Source of the DNA: Anaerolineae bacterium
Lineage (GTDB): Bacteria > Chloroflexota > Anaerolineae > Aggregatilineales > UBA2796
Direction: 5' to 3'
Assembly: GCA_019637555.1 (NCBI GenBank)
Contig: JAHBVK010000006.1
Span: 91,960-155,959, forward strand
Length of the DNA: 64,000 bases
Shown here piece by piece: positions 34,581 to 41,969 of the stretch. The notes beneath the pieces are model-generated. The model ran no database searches and was not told where the DNA came from. It saw only the letters and a program-made list of their open reading frames with translations. Every line of letters starts with the position of its first letter. The first letter of the stretch is position 1. Made by a program: the position numbers and the translations under genes.

Positions 34581-34604
34581 TGTAGGATTAGCCTCACCCC
34601 TGAC

Positions 34605-34639
34605 CCCCTCTCCAATGGGAGTACCCATTAGGAGAGGGG
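34605..34639 (+). terminator. Long hairpin after the DUF3048 gene
   Basis: CCCCTCTCC-AATGGG (34605-34619) pairs with CCCATT-A-GGAGAGGGG (34624-34639): fifteen base pairs, one bulged A and a four-base loop. It lies 25 bases after the stop. No T-run follows, so it may be a repeat-derived terminator or stabiliser. It separates the convergent Imm-5-like gene. Confidence 0.5.
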
Positions 34640-34720
34640 AACCGTGCAACAGCGGTACTTCGTTGTGCCTTCGGATTGAATAGTCAGATACGCCCTAAAT
34701 AGCAACGTAACCCCAGTCAA

Positions 34721-35272
34721 TCAGCAGTCGAATACTGACCAGCAGATGTCATTGCGCAGCCGCTGATCATCTAGCACTAGTTCGCGGATCGCCTCCGGTA
34801 GCTGATCGCGCTGCCACTGGCACTCGATCCTTGCGGCGTTCTCAGCCTCAGCTTTAGGCACAGCGGCATACACCGCCTTGATCGCGTATGCCGCTGCGCC
34901 CAGTTCGTGTGCAGCGACATGCGCTACCGCGGCAGCTTGGGCAGCGGCATAGGCAGCAAAACGCGGCGCACCAATCAGGTCACGTGCTGCCCCGTTCGCC
35001 ATGCCAGCCCCCTCCCGCGATTGCAGCATCCCGATCTCACCGCGCACCCATGCCCGCGCCAGTTCGATTGCCCGGCGGGGTCGCGGGTCTGAAGGCTGCA
35101 CCGCCTCGAACAGCGGTAAGACATGTTCCGCGCACGTCGCCGCCCACAGCGCCAACAGATGATGATCGGAGTCGCTGAGTGTGCCACCCCGTCGGATAGT
35201 GATGAATCGAGGATCGCGCACTTTTGGCAAGATCACGTCTGCACCTCTTATGGTTTTGCCATCAATGGACAC
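34721..35272 (-). CDS. Imm-5-like putative immunity protein
   Basis: A 183-residue alpha-helical protein. The pattern LLALWAATCAEHVLPLFEAV, PRPRRAIELARAWVRGEIGM and the Ala-rich core AAYAAAQAAAVAHVAAHELG is typical of the Imm-5-like family, annotated as putative immunity proteins from computational work. No matching toxin gene is next to it. The start is a GTG at 35272 with AGGA just upstream. Experimental function of the family is not established, so an unrelated housekeeping role is possible. Confidence 0.7.
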   Translation of the reverse strand: MSIDGKTIRGADVILPKVRDPRFITIRRGGTLSDSDHHLLALWAATCAEHVLPLFEAVQPSDPRPRRAIELARAWVRGEIGMLQSREGAGMANGAARDLIGAPRFAAYAAAQAAAVAHVAAHELGAAAYAIKAVYAAVPKAEAENAARIECQWQRDQLPEAIRELVLDDQRLRNDICWSVFDC

Positions 35273-35415
35273 TTATTCCTATTCCGAGACCACTGCTCTG
35301 TTCGTCGTGTTCTACCTCATCCCTGACTTTTTGGATAGACTCTAAGTTCGGTGTTTCTCACCGCAGCTTGACGGTACACCGCACTAATCGTCATTCAGGG
35401 ATCGGATGCTGAAAC

Positions 35416-35823
35416 GTGCCCTCTGAGTTAACTACAGGTTTCCACATCGTCGCTGATCAGCCGGATGAACGGCAACTGCAACACTTGGCGCAAGATCGCG
35501 GTTGGGGCTTCAGCGCCATTGATCTCAGTGATGTACGCAACAAGCGCGAAGTACTGCATCTGCTGGCGACGCGGTTGCAGTTCCCCGCCTATTTCGGCGC
35601 GAATTGGGATGCGCTGGCGGATATGCTCGGTGATCTTTCGTGGTTGCCAGCACAGGGACAGGTGATCCTGATCAGCGGTGCTGAAGGGCTGCGGGATCGC
35701 GCGCCCGCTGTGCTGGCGACGCTGCTGGATATTTTGCGCGAACGGGATCAGCAGCGGCAGCGCGACAGCCGGATCAAGCCCTTATTGATCGTCATGCAAC
35801 AGAAGGATTTGGAAGCAGAATGA
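35416..35823 (+). CDS. Barstar family protein
   Basis: A 135-residue barstar-like protein, recognised by FPAYFGANWDALADMLGDLS, the helix and loop that in barstar plugs the barnase active site. Barstar inhibits the ribonuclease barnase, but no barnase-type gene is in the window; many bacteria carry solitary barstar homologues. The start is a GTG at 35416. Its stop overlaps the ribokinase start by four bases (ATGA), so translation is coupled. Confidence 0.82.
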   Translation: MPSELTTGFHIVADQPDERQLQHLAQDRGWGFSAIDLSDVRNKREVLHLLATRLQFPAYFGANWDALADMLGDLSWLPAQGQVILISGAEGLRDRAPAVLATLLDILRERDQQRQRDSRIKPLLIVMQQKDLEAE

Positions 35824-36749
35824 GTATAGTTGTTTTCGGCAGCATCAACATGGATCTGGTGGTGCGTTCGCCGCGCTTGCCGAAAGCGGGTGAGACCATC
35901 GTCGGGCACACCTTTTTCACCGCGCCGGGTGGCAAGGGCGCGAATCAGTCGGTGGCGGCGGGCAAATTAGGCGCGGATGTGCGCTTATTCGGCAGCGTCG
36001 GTGATGACGTATTCGCGGAAACGCTGCGCCAGAGTTTGCTTGGCTACGGTGTCAATATCGACGGGGTATTCAAGGTGACGGGCGTGCCTTCCGGCGTGGC
36101 GCTGATCACGGTGGATGACAACGCTGAGAACAACATCGTGATCGTACCGGGCGCGAACAACGCTTTTCCGCAAACAGGCTTCCTGCAGCTCGAAGCGGCA
36201 CTGTCGAAAGCGAAAATCCTGCTGCTGCAACTAGAAATCCCTATCGAGCAGGTGATCAGCGCGGCGCAGATGGCGAAGGCTTACGGCGTTACCGTGATCC
36301 TCGATCCAGCTCCGGCGCGGCAAATCCCCGACGAGTTGTATCGGCTGGCGGACGTGATCACGCCCAACGAGACGGAAACGCAGGTGCTGACCGGAATCAC
36401 GGTGAACAGCGCTGAGGATGCCGCCAAAGCTGCCACAGAATTGCAGCGGCGCGGGGTGCGTTATGCCGTGATCAAGCAGGGCGGCAAGGGTGTCTACTGG
36501 TGTGAAGCGAGCGGGTCAAGTGAGTCCGTTCCGGCGTTCAAGGTCAAAGCGATTGATACCGTCGCGGCGGGCGATGCCTTTAATGGTGGTTTGGCGCTGG
36601 CATTGAGCGAGGGCAAACCATTCGCGGAGGCGATCCGCTGGGGCAGCGCGACGGGCGCGATCTCGACCACGCGGCAGGGCGCACAACCATCGATGCCGAG
36701 TCGGGCGGAGGTGGAGCAGTGTCTGCGCGAAGGGACGTTCGGCGGCTGA
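35820..36749 (+). CDS. rbsK: Ribokinase (PfkB family)
   Basis: A 309-residue sugar kinase that phosphorylates ribose (or deoxyribose) with ATP. It has both PfkB signatures: the N-terminal GSINMDLVVRSPRLPKAGET with GGKGANQSVAAGKLGADV, and the C-terminal DTVAAGDAFNGGLALAL with the catalytic Asp. Length is typical. It is translationally coupled to the barstar-like gene. No ribose transporter adjoins it, though the monosaccharide importer at the left end of the window could serve it. Another pentose as substrate is possible. Confidence 0.92.
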   Translation: MSIVVFGSINMDLVVRSPRLPKAGETIVGHTFFTAPGGKGANQSVAAGKLGADVRLFGSVGDDVFAETLRQSLLGYGVNIDGVFKVTGVPSGVALITVDDNAENNIVIVPGANNAFPQTGFLQLEAALSKAKILLLQLEIPIEQVISAAQMAKAYGVTVILDPAPARQIPDELYRLADVITPNETETQVLTGITVNSAEDAAKAATELQRRGVRYAVIKQGGKGVYWCEASGSSESVPAFKVKAIDTVAAGDAFNGGLALALSEGKPFAEAIRWGSATGAISTTRQGAQPSMPSRAEVEQCLREGTFGG

Positions 36750-36901
36750 AGGAGATCCACCTCTCCACCACGCCACAAACGGCAATTGTTTGTGCTTTCA
36801 CAACCGATTTCCAATTGTTGCCTACCATAACCCATTTTTCGCCCATTTTCCCCATTAAAAAAATGGCAAAAAATACCCCTTTTCGCTCCCAAAATTCCAG
36901 A

Positions 36902-36980
36902 GGGTAGGTTTGGAAACCTACCCCTACAACATGGCAATTCGATAACAACGACCTTGTAGGGGTGGGTTTCTAACCCACCC
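36902..36980. repeat. Composite inverted repeat between convergent genes
   Basis: Three nested pairings occur in 79 bases. GGGTAGGTTT/AAACCTACCC form hairpin 1 (36902-36923). GGGTGGGTT/AACCCACCC form hairpin 2 (36960-36980). CCCCTACAA (36921-36929) and TTGTAGGGG (36954-36962) pair across the middle. The whole looks like two REP-like units facing each other. It sits between the ribokinase and DsbA-like genes and could end both messages. Confidence 0.75.
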
Positions 36981-37001
36981 TCTTTGTTGAATGAACGACG
37001 G

Positions 37002-38696
37002 CTACTGCACCAACTGATCCACTGCTGCGTTGAGGGCGGCGAGGTCTTGCGTCGGATCGAACTGTGTGTAGCTGGCGGGAACGGGCGTCGCGGTGGCAGC
37101 AGTGACCAGCGCACTCTCTTTGATCAGCAGCACCGTAGGCACTTCCGAAATCCCGATCTGGTCGGCAAGCACGCGCGTTGCTTCCATCGCTGGCAGGTAC
37201 TTACCACCCGTGATGCAGCTCCGCAGTGCGGTCACATCCAAGCCGCCGATCTGGGCAGCCTGCGTCATCAGATTATCCAGCGTGAAAGCGGCGCTTGCCC
37301 CTTGCGTTTGCGCCAGATAAATTTGCAGTTCGTACATCTCCACCTGCTTGCTCTGATCGCCCGCACACAGCGCCGTCAGCCCCGTGAGCAAGGAAATCTC
37401 CCCCTGTGCGCTGAGATAGCGAAATTCCAGTGTCGCCTTGCCTTCCTTGACATACCCAAGCATAAACTGGTGAATGGTAGGAAAGAAGGCATCGCAGTAG
37501 GGGCAGGCGAAGTCCATGAAGTTGATCACACGGACGGGTGCATCGGGGCTGCCGATCAGCAGTGCGCCGTCACTGGTAGCGCTGACGGGTATGCCAGCGA
37601 ACGCAGCGAAATCGGGCGGTGCGAACACCGAGGCTGCGGGCATCAACTTGATCGACTCGAGAATCCCTTCCAAGGTGGGGCGCAGTACCTCGATCAACAT
37701 GCCCGGCGATGACCAGCGGAAGACATTGAGTGTCTTGCCATCCTGAGAGGCGAAGGCGACAAAGGTCAGCGCGTGCGCAGAAATATCCTTGACGGTGGTC
37801 AGTTCCGCCGCTGGCAGCGCTTGCGATCCGCCGACGGTTAGCGTCCGCAGCTTGGTGCCGGAATCCAGACCTAGAAAGCGCAGCAAGGCAGAGGTGGGCG
37901 TATCGTTAGCTTGCATCGGCACCGCCAGTGTGACCAACTCCGGTCCATTGACGTAGCCGCTGGTATCGGTGTAGCGCAATGCGTTCTGCTCGTAAAAGGT
38001 GCGGGCATTGATGCCGCTCTCGGCGTTCTCTACCCAGCCTTCGGGGGTATTGAAGGTGACAGCGCCCGGCGCGAAGCTCATCAGCGCCGGTCCGACGATG
38101 GGCGCGGGCGTGCCTGTGGAGCGCAAAAAGCTGATCGATCTCATGATCGCTGCTGCTACGTTGACGTAGGAACTCCAATCGTCGCGCGGGGAGGTGGCAA
38201 TGTAGGTGATATAGCGTCCATCCGGCAGCAGCGTGGCTACCGATTGCCCGATGATCTCGACGGGCGTTGCATCCGTCTCGCTGGTGGGGACTTTCGCCGC
38301 CAATCTGACCACCCACGCCTCGACGGTAGCGACGGAAGCAGTTGCCGATTCAGTGATCTCGACACTGCTGAAGCCGCTGGACAGCGCGACGGTCTGCGCC
38401 AGTGCTTCCAGCGGTGCATCTTTCGCCAGATTGAACTCGCGCTGTGGATCGACGAGGCGCACAGCGAAGAACGGTTTGTTCACCGGACTTTCGCCCGCCG
38501 CCAGCACAGGCGCGAGAAATGCCTGCCCGACGACGATCTGCGGCGCTGCCCAATCCGCTGGATATTCCAACCGGATTCCAGCATCCCAGTAGTTGAATAC
38601 TTGCGTCGGGGCGGGCGTGGGCGTCTGCGCCAGCGCGGGAACACCAACCGCAGCGAATGAACACAGCAGTAGCACGATTACGATACGTCGCAGCAT
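37002..38696 (-). CDS. Exported protein with C-terminal DsbA-like thioredoxin domain
   Basis: A 564-residue protein with a signal sequence (RRIVIVLLLCSFAAVGVPAL), a short TPTPAPT linker, and a long N-terminal region of about 360 residues with two similar modules (WDAGIRLEYPADWAAPQIVV and GAVTFNTPEGWVENAESGIN), resembling PsbP/DUF1795-type folds. The C-terminal part from about residue 375 is a DsbA/Thioredoxin_4 fold with redox motif CPYC near 398 and the cis-Pro loop ISEVPTVLLI. It probably catalyses or isomerises disulfides outside the cytoplasm. The ATG at 38696 has GAGGAG upstream. The N-terminal region's role is unknown. Confidence 0.82.
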   Translation of the reverse strand: MLRRIVIVLLLCSFAAVGVPALAQTPTPAPTQVFNYWDAGIRLEYPADWAAPQIVVGQAFLAPVLAAGESPVNKPFFAVRLVDPQREFNLAKDAPLEALAQTVALSSGFSSVEITESATASVATVEAWVVRLAAKVPTSETDATPVEIIGQSVATLLPDGRYITYIATSPRDDWSSYVNVAAAIMRSISFLRSTGTPAPIVGPALMSFAPGAVTFNTPEGWVENAESGINARTFYEQNALRYTDTSGYVNGPELVTLAVPMQANDTPTSALLRFLGLDSGTKLRTLTVGGSQALPAAELTTVKDISAHALTFVAFASQDGKTLNVFRWSSPGMLIEVLRPTLEGILESIKLMPAASVFAPPDFAAFAGIPVSATSDGALLIGSPDAPVRVINFMDFACPYCDAFFPTIHQFMLGYVKEGKATLEFRYLSAQGEISLLTGLTALCAGDQSKQVEMYELQIYLAQTQGASAAFTLDNLMTQAAQIGGLDVTALRSCITGGKYLPAMEATRVLADQIGISEVPTVLLIKESALVTAATATPVPASYTQFDPTQDLAALNAAVDQLVQ

Positions 38697-38803
38697 TACG
38701 ATAAACTCCTCAACATCCAGATCAGCAACCATGCGGATCAAGCATAACGGTTCGCCACCGCGTCGCCTACCACTGCTTGCCAGCGGGTGATCGACTCGCT
38801 ATG

Positions 38804-38815
38804 CTGGTATGATTG
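38804..38815 (+). promoter_or_regulatory. Extended -10 promoter candidate of the HNH gene pair
   Basis: CTGGTATGATTG, identical over 12 bases to the element before the DUF3048 gene at 32985. It carries TG-G-TATGAT and lies 54 bases before the preferred start at 38869. The first TGGT also pairs with ACCA at 38818-38821. Confidence 0.45.
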
Positions 38816-38868
38816 TCACCAGTATACGCTGAGAACTTGAACTGCTGGCATAAGTGAGAGATATGGGG

Positions 38869-39276
38869 ATGAGTGATCAACCTGTTTTGCTACAGTTGCC
38901 TGAAGAATTGTACGCACGCATCCGCCAGATCGCGGAGGAAAGTCAGCGACCTGTCGAGAGTGTGTTAGTGGATAGCCTGTCGCTGCTTTTCGGAGAGCTA
39001 CCAGATAACGATTCACTAACTCCAGAGATGCTATCTTCGCTAACTGATGAACAACTCTGGGCGATTGTGCATCGACATTTAGCTTGGGCACTTGATTCTC
39101 GGCTACGGGAATTGTCTGAACTCGGCAAGACCGGTCAACTGTCTGCTGAGGAGTATGCTGAGATGGAAAGCCTAGTCGAGCAGACAGATCGGCACATCTT
39201 GCTTCGATCTCAGGCATTACTGCTGCTCAAACAACGCGGTTATGATGTGGAGCACCGCCTAAAAATGGGTGCTTAA
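38869..39276 (+). CDS. Small protein of an HNH-nuclease gene pair
   Basis: A 135-residue acidic helical protein. The first 40 residues (LLQLPEELYARIRQIAEESQ, RPVESVLVDSLSLLF) resemble a ribbon-helix-helix type antitoxin N-terminus; the rest is helical. Its stop overlaps the ATG of the HNH gene by one base, so the two are translated together. A role as DNA-binding partner or antitoxin is inference only. ATG 38869 (GAGAG eight bases upstream) is chosen; ATG 38863 is also possible. Confidence 0.68.
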   Translation: MSDQPVLLQLPEELYARIRQIAEESQRPVESVLVDSLSLLFGELPDNDSLTPEMLSSLTDEQLWAIVHRHLAWALDSRLRELSELGKTGQLSAEEYAEMESLVEQTDRHILLRSQALLLLKQRGYDVEHRLKMGA

Positions 39277-39713
39277 TGGCACGCATTCCTGATACGCTAC
39301 GCCAACAGATCATTGAACGCGCTCGCGGATTATGCGAATATTGCCAATCTGCCAAGATCATCATCGAAACGATGGAAGTCGATCATATTCGTCCACGCTC
39401 GGAGCGAGGGGAAACCACGTTCGATAATCTAGCGCTTGTGTGTAGAGGCTGCAATAGCTTCAAATTGAGTTTTCAGACAGGCATTGATCCCACTACAGGG
39501 GCTGAAGTGCCGTTGTTCAATCCACGCAGTCAGGAATGGCAAGAGCATTTCCAGTGGGCTGGTGATGGTGCCCACGTTGTCGGATTGACCGCGATAGGAC
39601 GAGCCACCGTCGAACGGCTGAAAATGAACCGTGAGAGCATCATCGAATCTCGGCTTGTTTGGGTGCAAGCGGGTTGGCATCCGCCCAAATCAGGCAAATT
39701 CCCAATGGATTAA
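39276..39713 (+). CDS. HNH endonuclease domain protein
   Basis: A 145-residue protein with a full HNH core: CEYC zinc ligands at about 20-23, VDHIRPRSERGETTFDNLAL carrying the catalytic His and the Asn, then CRGCN. HNH domains cut DNA with one metal ion. Stand-alone proteins of this size are common in Chloroflexi and cyanobacteria and their targets are mostly unknown. It is coupled to the preceding small gene. No restriction methyltransferase or phage genes adjoin it. Confidence 0.85.
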   Translation: MARIPDTLRQQIIERARGLCEYCQSAKIIIETMEVDHIRPRSERGETTFDNLALVCRGCNSFKLSFQTGIDPTTGAEVPLFNPRSQEWQEHFQWAGDGAHVVGLTAIGRATVERLKMNRESIIESRLVWVQAGWHPPKSGKFPMD

Positions 39714-39732
39714 AAGAATAGTCGGACTGCAA

Positions 39733-41877
39733 ATGATCAAACAACAGGTGTCATCAAAGCTCATTCATGTGCGCGTGATCGTTACGTTGGTCAGCGTGAT
39801 CGTCTTTGCGCTAGGTTTCGCCGTAGTCGCCGTCAATGCACAGGGCAGCGAACAGCAGGCACTCGGCGGTGCGGTCAAGCTGTTGAGCGAGAAGCTCAGT
39901 ATCACCATTCAGATCATCGATTCGTACACGGCAGAGCCAACCACCTTTGAGGACAGCGGCTTCGGCTGCCCTGCTGAAGGCGAAACGGTGGTGCAGGGCG
40001 CGATTGAGGGCTACAAGTTCACGGTTGTCTATCAAGGCGTCAGTTACGACATCCGCACCAACGGCGATGGATCGGAGGGGCGCATCTGTGAACTGCCCGT
40101 CCAGCCGATTGTAGTGGGCTTGGCGACTTATCGCACGACGGAATACAGCCTCGCTTATCCTGAGACGTGGAATGTGGTAGATCGCACGACGGATGTGTAT
40201 TTTGGTCCGGGGGCGCTGCCTGCCTGCGCTAATCCGGGCATGTTGATGGCGGCACTCGGCAGAGTCAGCGATAAGACGGCGGATGTGCTATTGGATGAGT
40301 ACGAAAAGACGCTGACAGGCACGGCGCTCGATCCCAAGCGGATCAGCGTGCGGAGCATCGGACGCAGCAGCACCTATCAGACGAAGTGTACTGACGGCAG
40401 TGTGCGCCTCGCGCGGGTGACCGCATTCGTGGCGTTCGGGCGCGGCTTCCGTTTGGTGCAGTTCGCACCACTAGCGCAATTCCCCGCATGGGCTGATCTG
40501 TACATGCAGATACTGGATCGCTTCAGCCCTTCGACGCAGAGCGTGACCTCCGGCGGCGAATCGTTCACGCTGCCCGCGCAGAGTCCGCTGGCGTCGATTG
40601 CTCACGTTTTCGCGGGCAATATCTACGTCGGATCGCTGACCGATATGCCCGGCACGCCGATCACTAGCGGTGGGACGACGGAGCAAGCATTCAGTGATCC
40701 TGTTATGTCACCAGATGGAGGGCGCGTAGCTTTCGTCTCTGAACAGGAGCAGGCAATCTATGTTGCCGATACGAAAGGCAATGGGTCACCTTTCAAGGTT
40801 GCCGACAAATTAAACGAAACCTACTACACCAACTATGCTCCCGTCTGGAGTCCTGATGGTAGTGAGGTTGCCTACGTTAGCAACTTTGGCTTATTTGCGG
40901 CAAAAGCGGACGGTTCAGGTACAAGGCATATTGCTTCTCTCGATTCTGGTACTTGCGAAGGGATTGAGCATGATCCGGCGCAGCTTTTAGTCTACGAGCT
41001 TGTTCGTGGCGAGTGGCTATTCTGGGGAACAGACGCTATTTATGCCGAGTCGAACTGTGGTGGAGATCGCATTTTACGCATTGATCCAACTAGCGGCGAC
41101 GTAGTTGAACTTTATCGATTTTTTCCAGACGAGACCTACCTACTTACCCAAGCCTCAGCAGATGGGAAAAGCGTCTTGGGGATTCGGAATGGCAATATCG
41201 CGGTTCTTTCCCTAACTGAGGGTAAAGTCCTAACTGACCTTGCAGTGTCGGACGCGCTCGACGTGAAGTGGAGTGCTGACGGCACGACGCTGTACTATTC
41301 CACACGAACTCAAAAGACTGCGCTAACCCTTGATGACGATGCGGATGCCGAACGAGGCGGTGCTGTTTTCCATAGCTGGCCCTTTGAAAGCTGGATTTAC
41401 AACACTACGGTGCATCAGATCAACTTGAACACAGGCATCGACTCGGTGATCTTCGAGAAAGATGGTATGGGCATCGTGGATATTCAGCCTGCGCCGGATG
41501 GATCGGGCGTGCTGTTCAGCTTCGTGCAGGATGACTCCGCGCTGGTGGAAGCGTTCAAGGCAAATGTCTCCGATAGCGATCTGAAACGCGCGTTTCCGCA
41601 GGTGTTGTTGTACTGGCTGCCACTGCCAGCAGGCGAGGCGCAGTTAGTGGCGATCACGCAGCAGGTGAGCTGGGGACCAGCGGGATCGGCGCTCGGTCCG
41701 ACGCCGACGGGCGGTTACACTATTCCGCCGAATCGACGTACCTTCACGCCTACGCCTAACGTGATTCAGGTGACGGCAACGCCATCCGCCGCGCCGATCA
41801 CAGCGACACCGACTCTGAGCGCGGTCACGCCAGTACCGATCCGGCAGGCACTGCCGACCAATACGCCGCGACCGTAG
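39733..41877 (+). CDS. Exported PD40/TolB-like beta-propeller protein
   Basis: A 714-residue protein with one N-terminal hydrophobic segment (VIVTLVSVIVFALGFAVVAV) and a Pro/Thr tail. Residues about 35-290 form an N-terminal domain of unknown type. The rest contains WD40-like PD40 repeats: MSPDGGRVAFVSEQEQAIYV, WSPDGSEVAYVSNFGLFAAK, and WSADGTTLYYSTR. Such propellers usually bind proteins or carbohydrate outside the membrane. The ATG at 39733 lies 19 bases after the HNH stop. The region 40690-41360 is richer in A and T than the flanks, hinting at a mosaic origin. Confidence 0.8.
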   Translation: MIKQQVSSKLIHVRVIVTLVSVIVFALGFAVVAVNAQGSEQQALGGAVKLLSEKLSITIQIIDSYTAEPTTFEDSGFGCPAEGETVVQGAIEGYKFTVVYQGVSYDIRTNGDGSEGRICELPVQPIVVGLATYRTTEYSLAYPETWNVVDRTTDVYFGPGALPACANPGMLMAALGRVSDKTADVLLDEYEKTLTGTALDPKRISVRSIGRSSTYQTKCTDGSVRLARVTAFVAFGRGFRLVQFAPLAQFPAWADLYMQILDRFSPSTQSVTSGGESFTLPAQSPLASIAHVFAGNIYVGSLTDMPGTPITSGGTTEQAFSDPVMSPDGGRVAFVSEQEQAIYVADTKGNGSPFKVADKLNETYYTNYAPVWSPDGSEVAYVSNFGLFAAKADGSGTRHIASLDSGTCEGIEHDPAQLLVYELVRGEWLFWGTDAIYAESNCGGDRILRIDPTSGDVVELYRFFPDETYLLTQASADGKSVLGIRNGNIAVLSLTEGKVLTDLAVSDALDVKWSADGTTLYYSTRTQKTALTLDDDADAERGGAVFHSWPFESWIYNTTVHQINLNTGIDSVIFEKDGMGIVDIQPAPDGSGVLFSFVQDDSALVEAFKANVSDSDLKRAFPQVLLYWLPLPAGEAQLVAITQQVSWGPAGSALGPTPTGGYTIPPNRRTFTPTPNVIQVTATPSAAPITATPTLSAVTPVPIRQALPTNTPRP

Positions 41878-41909
41878 GAGATAGTACTACAAGTGCTGCT
41901 AGACAATGA

Positions 41910-41947
41910 CAGGGTAGACAGGAGGTTGAAACATTCTGTCTACCCTG
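41910..41947. terminator. Bidirectional hairpin between the propeller gene and ftsK
   Basis: CAGGGTAGACAG (41910-41921) and CTGTCTACCCTG (41936-41947) form a perfect 12-bp stem with a 14-base loop that contains GGAGGTTGAAAC, the core seen in the 58-bp repeats. It lies midway between two convergent stops. Neither side has a long T-run. Confidence 0.6.
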
Positions 41948-41969
41948 ATCATACACCTCTGATTTTCGA

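Noticed and set aside
33546..34649. Minus-strand frame of 367 codons across the DUF3048 gene
   Set aside because: Arg/His-rich antisense reading of a clearly coding plus-strand gene, including its secretion signal and family motifs.
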